A stretch of DNA of 20,186 nucleotides from CAYUJH01 sp964394585 (GTDB taxonomy: Bacteria > Bacteroidota > Bacteroidia > Cytophagales > Flammeovirgaceae). The number at the start of each line of letters is the position of its first letter. Positions within the stretch are counted from its first letter, which is position 1. Made by a program: the position numbers and the translations under genes. The notes beneath the pieces were generated by a model. The model saw only the letters and a list, made by a program, of their open reading frames with translations, ran no database searches and was not told the DNA's origin. Positions 1 through 7,504 of the stretch are shown in pieces. The stretch lies in the NCBI GenBank assembly GCA_964394585.1, contig CAYMYI010000074.1:1-20186 (forward strand), given 5' to 3'.

Positions 1-1230
1 GAAGAGGTGGAGGATACGCTCGACTATGAAGATTTGGGCAAAGCATTTTACAAGCTCCTCACTAACCAATCGGGCGTAAAACTGATTGACTTTGAAAATT
101 TCGATCACAATTCCTTCCACGTTGTTACAGAGTTAACCTACAAGAATAGTGATGAAGAATTTCGCCCAGATATTACTCTGCTGATTAATGGAATGCCTTT
201 GGTATTTATGGAGGTGAAGAAACCCAATAACCGAGAAGGGATTATAGCCGAGCGTAACAGAATAAATACTCGCTTTCAGAATACGAAGTTCAGGCGCTTT
301 GTGAATCTTACGCAGTTGATGCTTTTCTCCAATAATATGGAGTATGACAACGATTCACCTGAACCGATACAAGGAGCGTTTTATGCTTCTACTTCCTATC
401 ATAAGCCTGTGTTCAATTACTTCCGAGAAGAAGAAGCATTGAACCTTAATCAGATTCTTCAGCCTGAAAATGATGAGGTAGAAAACTTCATTTTAAAAGA
501 TAATAACCTCACTTCCATAAAGCATAGCCCTGAGTTCAGGGAGAATAAGAAACCAACTACGCCTACCAACCGACTTTCCACTTCTTTACTGAGCAGGGAG
601 CGTTTAGCGTTTATGCTGCGCTATGCCATTGTGTATGTGCAGGAGTCAGACGGGATACAACAGCATGTAATGCGCTACCCTCAGTTGTTTGCCACCAAAG
701 CGATTGGACAAAAGCTAGATGAAGGCGTTAAGAAGGGAATCATTTGGCATACGCAAGGAAGTGGGAAAACGGCACTTACCTATTACAATGTAAAATACCT
801 AACAGACTACTACAGTAAGCAGCGAGTTATCCCGAAGTTCTATTTTATTGTTGACCGACTGGATTTATTAATTCAGGCTAAACGGGAGTTTTCGAGTAGA
901 GGCTTAGTAGTGAAAACCGTCAATTCTAAAGAGGAGTTTGCCAAGGAAATCAAGAAAACGACGGCAATTCATAATGCTTCGGGTGAGCCTGAAATTACGG
1001 TAGTTAACATACAGAAGTTTAAAGATGACCCTAGCGTAGTCAATAAGAAAGACTATGACATCAGCATTCAGCGAGTGTATTTCTTAGATGAGGTACACCG
1101 CAGCTACAACCCGAAAGGGAGCTTTTTAGCTAACCTGAGGGAATCGGATACTAATGCGGTGAAGATTGGCTTAACGGGTACGCCTTTGTTGGGGAATGAC
1201 TATAACTCTCGGGCACTATTTGGCGATTAA
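1..1230 (+). CDS. hsdR: Type I restriction enzyme R subunit (HsdR), N-terminal part, 5' end outside window
   Basis: This is the motor and nuclease subunit of a type I restriction-modification complex; it translocates DNA with ATP and cuts DNA lacking host methylation. The frame is open from base 1, so the true start lies upstream of the window. The nuclease core is visible as a PD-(D/E)XK pattern: RPD with the Asp at 169-171, then FMEVKKPN with the Glu at 211-213. Walker A (QGSGKT) is at about 754-771, the DEVH box at 1087-1098, and the helicase motif GLTGTP lies shortly before the end. The frame stops at a TAA (1228-1230) just before ten N. That TAA aligns with a Tyr codon (TAT) in the homologous sequence on the far side of the gap, so the stop probably reflects a bad contig end rather than a real gene end. 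Identity as HsdR is strongly supported; whether the gene is intact is not. Confidence 0.93.
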   Translation, partial: EEVEDTLDYEDLGKAFYKLLTNQSGVKLIDFENFDHNSFHVVTELTYKNSDEEFRPDITLLINGMPLVFMEVKKPNNREGIIAERNRINTRFQNTKFRRFVNLTQLMLFSNNMEYDNDSPEPIQGAFYASTSYHKPVFNYFREEEALNLNQILQPENDEVENFILKDNNLTSIKHSPEFRENKKPTTPTNRLSTSLLSRERLAFMLRYAIVYVQESDGIQQHVMRYPQLFATKAIGQKLDEGVKKGIIWHTQGSGKTALTYYNVKYLTDYYSKQRVIPKFYFIVDRLDLLIQAKREFSSRGLVVKTVNSKEEFAKEIKKTTAIHNASGEPEITVVNIQKFKDDPSVVNKKDYDISIQRVYFLDEVHRSYNPKGSFLANLRESDTNAVKIGLTGTPLLGNDYNSRALFGD

Positions 1231-1243
1231 ATTCATAAATACT

Positions 1244-1253
1244 NNNNNNNNNN
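1244..1253. other. Assembly gap (10 N) inside hsdR
   Basis: Ten undetermined bases join two contigs. The 13-base string ATTCATAAATACT occurs at 1231-1243 and again at 1288-1300, 57 bases apart. The flanking codons on both sides encode versions of the same peptide (LFGD-stop-IHKY on the left, LFGNYIHKY on the right). The gap therefore covers an overlap or duplicated contig end, not missing sequence of ten bases. Confidence 0.95.
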
Positions 1254-1254
1254 T

Positions 1255-2994
1255 GATTTAAAGTCAAAAGACTTGTTCGGCAACTATATTCATAAATACT
1301 ATTACAATGCTTCCATAGCCGATGGATACACCTTACGCCTCATTCGGGAGGAGATTGAAACCAACTATAAAATGGTGTTGGCGAAAGCCTTAAACGAGGT
1401 GGAGGTGTTGAAAGGTGATGTAGATAAAAAATTCATTTTTGCACACCCGAAGTTTGTAGAACCCATGCTCAACTACATAGTAGAAGATTTTGAAAAGAGC
1501 CGTATCACATTTAACGATGCTACCATTGGGGGGATGGTGGTCTGTGATAGTTCCGACCAAGCCAAAGAGTTATTTCGCCAGTTTGAAGAGAAATATGCTA
1601 CTAAGGAAGTGGTACTCGGTGAAGCTGTGAATCAAGCGGCTGAGCCAGAAGGTACTTATCAAACTGGAATCGTTGGTGGAGACTCGGCGGGAAACCGTAC
1701 CAACGATGGCGGTAGTAAAGCGAAGGATAAAAATAAAGTGCGTTCGGCTGCGCTAATTCTTCACGACATCGGCACGAAAGAGGAACGGAAAGAAAAGGTG
1801 GAAGCCTTTAAAGATGGGAAAATTGACTTTCTTTTTGTCTATAATATGCTGCTAACGGGGTTCGATGCCAAGCGATTGAAGAAGCTGTATTTGGGTAGGC
1901 TCATTAAGAAGCATAACCTACTCCAAACGCTTACCCGTGTCAACCGAACGTATAAAGATTTCCGCTATGGCTATGTGGTGGACTTTGCCGATATACGAGC
2001 CGAGTTTGATGCCACTAACAAAGCTTATTTCGATGAGTTGCAGTCGGAACTGGGCGACGAGATGGAACACTACTCCAATCTGTTCAAATCGAAGGAGGAA
2101 ATCACCGAAGAGATTGGAGAGTTAAAAGAGGTATTATTCCGTTTCGATACGGAGAATGCTGAAATCTTCTCGCAGCAAATCAGTGAGATTAGCGATACCA
2201 AAGACATGCAGGAGATTGTGAAGGTATTGGGCAATGCTCGGAGTCTGTATAACCTCATCCGTACTTATGGACATTACGAATTACTTGACAAAGTTGACTT
2301 TCAAAAGCTCAACGTACTCTACCGAGAGGCAAATAATCATTTGAGTTTGCTACATCTGAAAGAGAATGTAGAAAACAAGGCAGATACCACCAACTTACTG
2401 AATGTAGCTTTAGAAGATGTATTGTTTATGTTTACTAAGGTGGGCGAAGAAGAAATGCTGATTGCCGACCAATTAAAAGACACACTCCGAAAAGCAAGGG
2501 AGGCATTGGCTGGAAACTTCGATAAGAAAGACCCTGAGTTTATCTCGTTAAAAGAAGAACTGGAACGTCTGTTTAAAAGCAAAAAATTAAACGAGGTCTC
2601 TCAGGAAGAAATGAAAGAGAATATTAAGAGCTTACAGGATATTCACGAGCGAATTAAAGAGCTGAATAGACAAAACGACTTATTGCATCAGAAATACCAA
2701 AAAGATGCAAAGTACGCTCGAATCCATAAGCGATTGATGGACTACGACCTCACTTCGAGAGAAAGCCAACTCTTTGAAGCCTTGAAAGGAGTAAAAGAGA
2801 AAACTGATACGAGTGTATTGCAAAACGCCAATATGCTGAACAATGAAAGCTACTTTTCGCAGATGACGATTAAGTTTGTGATTGAGCAATTTATGAAAGA
2901 ACAGGGCATTAAACTAAATGCTGAAAGCTCTAAATACATCAATAATTTACTGGTAAGAGAGTATATGAACGAATTTAACGGATTAAGTGCATGA
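1255..2994 (+). CDS. hsdR: Type I restriction enzyme R subunit (HsdR), C-terminal part after the gap
   Basis: This continues HsdR: the second RecA-like helicase domain and the helical C-terminal domain that contacts the methylase core. The frame is open from 1255, immediately after the N run, and is in the same register as the upstream half. It begins with DLKSKDLFGNYIHKY, so an initiation codon near 1273 is not expected. YNMLLTGFDAKRL and LLQTLTRVNRTYKDF match helicase motifs V and VI; LIKKHNLLQTLTRVNR is very typical of HsdR. A Gly/Asp/Asn-rich stretch at about 1660-1735 looks like a loop. The C-terminal third is rich in Lys, Glu and Leu and predicted helical. The gene ends 62 bases before a small HicB-like gene and 419 bases before hsdM, which is unusual spacing within an hsd locus. 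Together the two halves make about 980 visible residues, consistent with a near-complete HsdR. Confidence 0.93.
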   Translation, partial: DLKSKDLFGNYIHKYYYNASIADGYTLRLIREEIETNYKMVLAKALNEVEVLKGDVDKKFIFAHPKFVEPMLNYIVEDFEKSRITFNDATIGGMVVCDSSDQAKELFRQFEEKYATKEVVLGEAVNQAAEPEGTYQTGIVGGDSAGNRTNDGGSKAKDKNKVRSAALILHDIGTKEERKEKVEAFKDGKIDFLFVYNMLLTGFDAKRLKKLYLGRLIKKHNLLQTLTRVNRTYKDFRYGYVVDFADIRAEFDATNKAYFDELQSELGDEMEHYSNLFKSKEEITEEIGELKEVLFRFDTENAEIFSQQISEISDTKDMQEIVKVLGNARSLYNLIRTYGHYELLDKVDFQKLNVLYREANNHLSLLHLKENVENKADTTNLLNVALEDVLFMFTKVGEEEMLIADQLKDTLRKAREALAGNFDKKDPEFISLKEELERLFKSKKLNEVSQEEMKENIKSLQDIHERIKELNRQNDLLHQKYQKDAKYARIHKRLMDYDLTSRESQLFEALKGVKEKTDTSVLQNANMLNNESYFSQMTIKFVIEQFMKEQGIKLNAESSKYINNLLVREYMNEFNGLSA

Positions 2995-3056
2995 ACCAAT
3001 AGCGGTTAATTTGTACTTTTAATAAAAAGATTTTAATGTAGTAATTATCCATTTAT

Positions 3057-3251
3057 ATGAAAACGCAATTGGAATTTACAGCTGTCTTTATGGAAGACAA
3101 AGAAGAAGGAGGATATATCGCCTACCTAAAAGAAATTGACGGCATTTCTACACAAGGAGATACGCTAGAAGAGGCAAAAGAGAACTTAATAGACGCATTT
3201 CAATTAGCAATGGAGTACAAAAGTTACGATTTTAATAAAACGAGAAGATGA
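3057..3251 (+). CDS. HicB-like antitoxin-family protein, orphan
   Basis: This 64-residue protein has the HicB fold signature: an N-terminal beta strand (LEFTAVFMED), then GGYIAYLKEIDGISTQGDT followed by LEEAKENLIDAF. HicB proteins normally neutralise the HicA mRNA interferase, and many have a C-terminal DNA-binding domain. Here there is no room for hicA in the 62 bases upstream, no hicA-like frame downstream, and no C-terminal helix-turn-helix; the tail after the fold is only about 15 residues and is basic. The gene sits between hsdR and hsdM on the same strand and a palindromic repeat begins 13 bases after its stop. It may be a solitary regulator, a remnant of a lost toxin-antitoxin pair, or a gene whose end was altered when the repeat inserted. 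The family is fairly clear, the function is not. Confidence 0.75.
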   Translation: MKTQLEFTAVFMEDKEEGGYIAYLKEIDGISTQGDTLEEAKENLIDAFQLAMEYKSYDFNKTRR

Positions 3252-3264
3252 ATATAAATAACCA

Positions 3265-3379
3265 CGTCATTGCGAGGAGTGATAACGACGAGGCAATCTG
3301 TATCATTTGCGCTACACTTTAGTAGATTGCCACAGGTTTTCCCAGCACACCTGCTAACACTCAAACCCTCGCAATGACG
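3265..3379. repeat. Palindromic intergenic repeat (REP/MITE-like)
   Basis: The outer arms CGTCATTGCGAGG (3265-3277) and CCTCGCAATGACG (3367-3379) are perfect inverted repeats of 13 bases. Inner arms GGCAATCT (3292-3299) and AGATTGCC (3324-3331) form a second inverted pair. The CATTGCGAGG...GGCAATCT layout resembles a non-coding palindromic repeat seen between genes in many bacterial genomes. No coding frame is evident in it. It fills most of the gap between the HicB-like gene and hsdM and could fold as RNA. Confidence 0.85.
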
Positions 3380-3413
3380 AATAAATGTATAAATAATCAA
3401 TATGTATTAACTA

Positions 3414-5036
3414 ATGAACACCATAGACTTTCAAACTAAAACCAAAGAACTGATAGACGACCTAAAGGCGGTATGCGCGCAGTATGGCTTAGGTAACGAT
3501 GGGAACGAGTTTAAAATCATCACACAGGTTTTTCTGTATAAGTTCTTGAACGACAAATTTGCTTACGAACTCAAACAACTCGATGAGGGTTTGGCTAAAG
3601 CCGAAAATTGGGAAGAAATCCTTAGTAACTACTCCGCAGACGACTATGAGATGCTATTGCTGCAACTGAACCCCAACACCGCCAAGCTCCAGCCGAAGCA
3701 CCTTATCTCGAACCTGTTTAGAGAATCGACCAAAGATGATTTTGCTAAAACGTTTGACGATACGTTGCGCGATATTGCTACGGACAACAAAGGGATTTTT
3801 GATGTAACCACCGTAGGGGGAGCAAAGGTAACGCTGTTCGACCGATTGAGCGATTACATCTCGGATGGCAACCAGCGCAACAACTTCTGCAAAGCCCTTA
3901 TCAACAAGTTGGTTACTTTTAGCTTCGAGCATATTTTTAATGAGAAGTTCGATTTTTACGCTACTATTTTTGAATACCTCATTAAAGACTATAACAGCAA
4001 CTCGGGCGGGAAATATGCCGAGTATTTTACGCCCCATGCTGTAGCCAAAATTATGGCGAGAATTATGGTGCAGGGCGAAGTGCAAAGCGTAACTTGTTAC
4101 GATCCCAGCGCAGGTTCGGGAACGCTGCTGATGAACCTTGCCCATGCCATTGGCGAAGATAAATGTACGCTCTACTCCCAAGATATTTCGCAGAAGTCTT
4201 CGAGCTTGTTGCGCCTCAACCTCATCCTGAACGGCTTGGTGCATTCTATCCAAAACATCATTCAGGGGAATACGATTAAAGAACCCTATCATTTCAATAA
4301 TAAGGCGCAGCCGAAGTTCGATTACATTGTCTCTAACCCGCCTTTTAAGCTAGACTACTCCGACTTTCGGGACGATTTGGACACCAAGGAAAACAACGAG
4401 CGTTTCTTTGCGGGCATTGCCAAAGTACCTGCCAAAGCGAAGGATAAAATGGCGATTTATCCGCTGTTTATACAGCACATTATGTACAGCCTGAACCAAG
4501 GCGGAAAGGCCGCCATTGTAGTACCCACGGGGTTTATCACCGCACAAAGTGGCATTGATAAGAAGATACGGCAACGCTTGGTAGAACGGAAGATGTTGGC
4601 GGGGGTGGTAAGTATGCCGAGCAATATTTTTGCTTCTACGGGTACGAACGTTTCTATCTTGTTTATTGACGATACCAACCGAGAAGGCGTGGTGCTGCTA
4701 GATGCCTCTAACTTGGGCGAAACGGTGAAAGACGGCAAGAACCAAAAAACGGTACTCACTACGGCAGAGGAAGATAAAATAATTAACACCTTCAATAACA
4801 AAGAAGCGGTGGACGACTTCTCGGTAGTGGTGAGCTACGAGGAGATTGCAGCCAAAAACTACAGCTTTAGCGCAGGGCAGTATTTTGAAGTGAAGATTGA
4901 GTATGTGGACATTAGCCACGAGGAGTTTACCGCCAAAATGCAAGGCTACCAAAGTAATTTAAACGACCTATTCGCAGAGTCGAAGGAGTTGGAAACTGAA
5001 ATTCAGAAGCAGTTGGAGGGCTTGGGGTATGAGTAA
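3414..5036 (+). CDS. hsdM: Type I DNA methyltransferase subunit (HsdM)
   Basis: This is the adenine-N6 methyltransferase subunit, which works with HsdS to methylate host DNA and with HsdS plus HsdR to restrict foreign DNA. The N-terminal part (about residues 1-140) matches the helical HsdM N-terminal domain. Motif I, YDPSAGSGTLL, starts at Tyr229, where the SAM-binding GSG lies at residues 234-236. The catalytic motif IV, NPPF, is at residues 308-311. The length of 540 residues is normal for the family. The stop overlaps the start of hsdS by 8 bases (ATGAGTAA), which indicates translational coupling. Composition is noticeably GC-richer than in the variable parts of hsdS. Nothing looks broken; both catalytic motifs are intact. 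Confidence 0.96.
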   Translation: MNTIDFQTKTKELIDDLKAVCAQYGLGNDGNEFKIITQVFLYKFLNDKFAYELKQLDEGLAKAENWEEILSNYSADDYEMLLLQLNPNTAKLQPKHLISNLFRESTKDDFAKTFDDTLRDIATDNKGIFDVTTVGGAKVTLFDRLSDYISDGNQRNNFCKALINKLVTFSFEHIFNEKFDFYATIFEYLIKDYNSNSGGKYAEYFTPHAVAKIMARIMVQGEVQSVTCYDPSAGSGTLLMNLAHAIGEDKCTLYSQDISQKSSSLLRLNLILNGLVHSIQNIIQGNTIKEPYHFNNKAQPKFDYIVSNPPFKLDYSDFRDDLDTKENNERFFAGIAKVPAKAKDKMAIYPLFIQHIMYSLNQGGKAAIVVPTGFITAQSGIDKKIRQRLVERKMLAGVVSMPSNIFASTGTNVSILFIDDTNREGVVLLDASNLGETVKDGKNQKTVLTTAEEDKIINTFNNKEAVDDFSVVVSYEEIAAKNYSFSAGQYFEVKIEYVDISHEEFTAKMQGYQSNLNDLFAESKELETEIQKQLEGLGYE

Positions 5037-6267
5037 ATTAAAAGTAGTTTTGTCAGACATAACAGATAATTTTGATAATATACGAGTTCCATTATCATCA
5101 AAAGAACGAGCTAAAATTGATAAGGTATATCCATATTATGGCGCACAGGGAATTATAGATTACGTTGACGATTACCTATTTAATGGAGAATATATATTAG
5201 TTGCAGAGGATGGTGAAAATCTAAAATCACAAAATAATGCTGTTTGTAATTTAGTGAATGGAAAATTCTGGGTTAACAATCATGCACACATTATAAGAGC
5301 AAAAGAAGGTTTTAGTAATAAATATATTTGTTACTATTTAAACCTAATTGATTACAAACCTTTTATAACTGGTTCAGCACAACCAAAACTAACAAAAGAA
5401 AACCTTAATAATATTCCCCTAATCATCCATGATAAGGTTGAACAACAAAAAATAGCCTCAGTCCTATCCTCCCTCGACACCAAAATAGCCCTCAACAACC
5501 GCATCAATGGGGAGTTGGAGGCGATGGCGAAAACGCTGTACGATTACTGGTTCGTACAGTTCGACTTCCCCAACGAAGAAGGCAAACCCTACAAAGCCGC
5601 GGGTGGCAAAATGGTCTATAACAACCAACTCAAACGAGAAATCCCCGAGGGGTGGGAGGTGAAAAGGATTGGTGATTTAGGGAAAGTAATTACTGGTAAA
5701 ACCCCAAGCACCAATATATCTGAATATTGGGGTACTGAAGTGCCATTTATTACACCAACCGATTTTAAATCAAAGGTTAAGTTCTTTAATAGCTCAGAAA
5801 GATTCTTATCCTCCAAAGGAAGGAATTCTGTTAAAAATCTTTTACTACCTAAAGACTCTATAATAGTTACTTGTATTGGTTCAGATATGGGAAAAGTAGC
5901 TTATAACGCAACAGAATGCGTAACAAACCAGCAGATTAATGCAATATTAATTCACAATAAAGACTTTGGAGAAGTCTTATATCAGTTTTTAGTATCCATA
6001 TATGATTATTTAACCAGAATAGCTAACGCTGGTTCAACTATGCCAATAATCAATAAAACAACATTTGAAGAGATAATAACTGTATATCCTAGTGAAACTT
6101 TAATTAGCTCATTTTACAAGAAAGTTATTGTATCAAATGAAAAGATTAAATCAAACATAAAACAAAACCAACAACTATCCTCCCTCCGCGATTGGTTATT
6201 GCCCATGCTCATGAACGGTCAGGTTACAGTGCGTGAGGCAGAGCAGCGAGTTGGGGAGGTTTTGTAA
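5029..6267 (+). CDS. hsdS: Type I restriction specificity subunit (HsdS)
   Basis: This subunit reads the two halves of the asymmetric DNA target and scaffolds two HsdM. Its 412 residues show the usual layout: first target-recognition domain (about 1-140), a conserved helical spacer (about 140-205, with VEQQKIASVLSSLDTKIALN and LYDYWFVQFDF), a second recognition domain starting at EIPEGWEVKRIGDLG, and a short conserved tail (QQLSSLRDWLLPMLMNGQV). The spacer and tail are GC-richer while both recognition domains are strongly AT-rich, a pattern expected if recognition domains are exchanged between alleles. The 12-base string CTATCCTCCCTC recurs in frame at 5464-5475 and 6175-6186, encoding LSSL after each recognition domain. 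A tyrosine recombinase stub lies 30 bases downstream on the other strand. No second hsdS copy is in the window. The target sequence cannot be read from the protein. Confidence 0.95.
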   Translation: MSKLKVVLSDITDNFDNIRVPLSSKERAKIDKVYPYYGAQGIIDYVDDYLFNGEYILVAEDGENLKSQNNAVCNLVNGKFWVNNHAHIIRAKEGFSNKYICYYLNLIDYKPFITGSAQPKLTKENLNNIPLIIHDKVEQQKIASVLSSLDTKIALNNRINGELEAMAKTLYDYWFVQFDFPNEEGKPYKAAGGKMVYNNQLKREIPEGWEVKRIGDLGKVITGKTPSTNISEYWGTEVPFITPTDFKSKVKFFNSSERFLSSKGRNSVKNLLLPKDSIIVTCIGSDMGKVAYNATECVTNQQINAILIHNKDFGEVLYQFLVSIYDYLTRIANAGSTMPIINKTTFEEIITVYPSETLISSFYKKVIVSNEKIKSNIKQNQQLSSLRDWLLPMLMNGQVTVREAEQRVGEVL

Positions 6268-6297
6268 CTTGTATTAGTTAAGACTTAATCGGACACT

Positions 6298-6390
6298 TTA
6301 AAGCAGCTCTTCATCCAACGCATCAAGGGCATCGTTGCCGAAGCTATCTAAATACACCTGTGTTATTTTCTCGTCTTTATGCCTCAGTGT
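6298..6390 (-). pseudogene. C-terminal remnant of a tyrosine recombinase
   Basis: Reading the minus strand back from a TAA at 6298-6300 gives about 30 residues: LRHKDEKITQVYLDSFGND, then ALDALDEELL. This fits the C-terminal box of tyrosine recombinases (consensus LGH...TxxYL, then SF and a short acidic tail), with the nucleophile Tyr codon at 6352-6354 and the box II His at HKDE. The Gly before His is changed to Arg. The frame stays open upstream for about 120 more bases, but that stretch does not resemble a recombinase and no Arg box I is seen, so only the end of the gene survives. In Bacteroidota such recombinases often sit beside hsdS and invert specificity cassettes. Recognition rests on one short motif and is moderately sure. 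Confidence 0.65.
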
Positions 6391-6808
6391 AAGCTTCCCC
6401 CAAAACCGAGCTGTTGAAAAGTCGATATAACCCCCAGCTACCAAGCGTGAGATCCGGCAGTGTATGAAAATTTTTGGGCGACTGGAGACACCACGATTTT
6501 TGGGACTATCTCTCTAAGCAAACCGAAATAGAGGGCTTCTCTATTCGGTAGTGAAGGAGGAATATCGCTTTCCTTCGATGCTGTAGCGGTGCTTACAGCT
6601 TAAATTTTTGGTCATAAATAAACTGAAGCTAGTCGAAAATTGATAGGCTCTGTCTTTGAGAACCTTCGGAATTGCGCTGTATTGCTAGAAAACGCCTCTG
6701 GTCTCGCCTTTGTTGGGAGCTTAGGAGTCTAACATTTTTACACACTCGATTTTCGTTCATTTCAAAAAAAATATATATCTTAATGAACGTTAAATCACAA
6801 ACACACGC
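6391..6808. other. Non-coding stretch between hsdS/recombinase stub and cas6
   Basis: No gene can be supported here. Short open stretches occur, for example a plus-strand frame around 6472-6552 reading GDWRHHDFWDYLSKQTEIEG before a stop, but none has a start, a recognisable domain or neighbours. They may be decayed protein fragments. The last 60 bases turn strongly AT-rich and contain an inverted repeat (see the separate entry), which probably makes this end the control region of the CRISPR operon. No CRISPR repeats are present. Confidence 0.6.
6754..6789 (+). promoter_or_regulatory. Putative operator/promoter region upstream of cas6
   Basis: CGTTCATT (6754-6761) and AATGAACG (6782-6789) form a perfect 8-base inverted repeat separated by 20 bases of A/T-rich DNA (AAAAAAATATATATCT). 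The right arm ends 19 bases before the cas6 ATG. The layout suits a dimeric regulator covering a promoter, or an RNA hairpin near the 5' end of the operon transcript. No regulator gene is adjacent, and no clear TAnnTTTG Bacteroidota -7 box was found, so the promoter assignment is inference. Confidence 0.4.
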
Positions 6809-7486
6809 ATGAAACGCTTAAAGTACCTCAAAGTACAATTTGAAGGCGCTATAGAAGCCCACGAAATCCCTGCTTTTAGGGGTGCTATTGCCAACAAAGT
6901 AGGGCACGAGCACATTTTATTTCACAACCACAACGGCAAGCAATTCCGCAACGCCTACCCTTTAATTCAATATAAGCGTATTGGCAAACAGCCTGCACTC
7001 ATCTGTTTGGGAGAAGGAGTTAACGAAATCCACCACTACTTTGAAAAAGACGATTGGTCCATACACCTATCAGAGCGCACACTCGAAATGAAAATCAATC
7101 GGCTCGACATGCAGCAGTTCACCATGCAAGTGTGGGACAAGCCATTCCGCTACGATTTGCGGAACTGGATCGCCTTCCCCCGTCCCGAAGATTGGCATGC
7201 CTACCAAGCCATCGAAAGTCTTAGTGAAAAATTAGCGGTACTCGAGCGGAAGATCATCAGCCACATCATCAGCATGGCAAAAGGCATCGGGTGGGACATC
7301 CAAGATACTCTTATCTGCCACATCGCCGATGCACCCCAAGAGCGGCAAATAAGCATCAAAGGGATCCCCTATACCGCCCTGAGTTTCACATTTAGCAGTA
7401 ACGCCTTTTTACCGAATTACATCGGGCTAGGCGGCAAAGTAAGTTTGGGATTTGGTACAGTAAAACAAATACGGAAGTCGAATTAA
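6809..7486 (+). CDS. cas6: CRISPR pre-crRNA endoribonuclease Cas6 (Cas6b-like)
   Basis: Cas6 cuts the long CRISPR transcript within its repeats to release crRNAs for the Cmr complex. The 225-residue protein resembles the Cas6b type: an N-terminal segment IPAFRGAIANKVGHEHILFHNH, then FRNAYPLIQYKRIG, and a C-terminal glycine-rich loop GLGGKVSLGFGTVKQ that matches the RAMP G-loop. Several His residues near the start (GHEHILFHNHNG) are candidates for catalysis; which is catalytic cannot be told from sequence. It is the first gene of the operon, 18 bases upstream of cmr1, and is GC-rich relative to most of the cmr genes that follow. No CRISPR array lies in the window, so its repeat substrate is not visible. 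Confidence 0.85.
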   Translation: MKRLKYLKVQFEGAIEAHEIPAFRGAIANKVGHEHILFHNHNGKQFRNAYPLIQYKRIGKQPALICLGEGVNEIHHYFEKDDWSIHLSERTLEMKINRLDMQQFTMQVWDKPFRYDLRNWIAFPRPEDWHAYQAIESLSEKLAVLERKIISHIISMAKGIGWDIQDTLICHIADAPQERQISIKGIPYTALSFTFSSNAFLPNYIGLGGKVSLGFGTVKQIRKSN

Positions 7487-7504
7487 AACGATAGAAACAC
7501 AAGC

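Noticed and set aside
3265..3379. Possible CRISPR repeat or toxin gene between the HicB-like gene and hsdM
   Set aside because: The repeats are inverted arms of one element, not regularly spaced direct repeats, and no HicA-like frame exists there.
3654..4292. Long minus-strand open frame (212 codons) opposite hsdM
   Set aside because: It lies wholly within hsdM, whose catalytic motifs are intact, and its translation has no recognisable domain. It is an antisense shadow.
6472..6552. Possible transposase fragment (GDWRHHDFWDYLSK)
   Set aside because: It has no start, no DDE or other motif and no inverted ends. It is too short to assign, so it is mentioned only as non-coding sequence.
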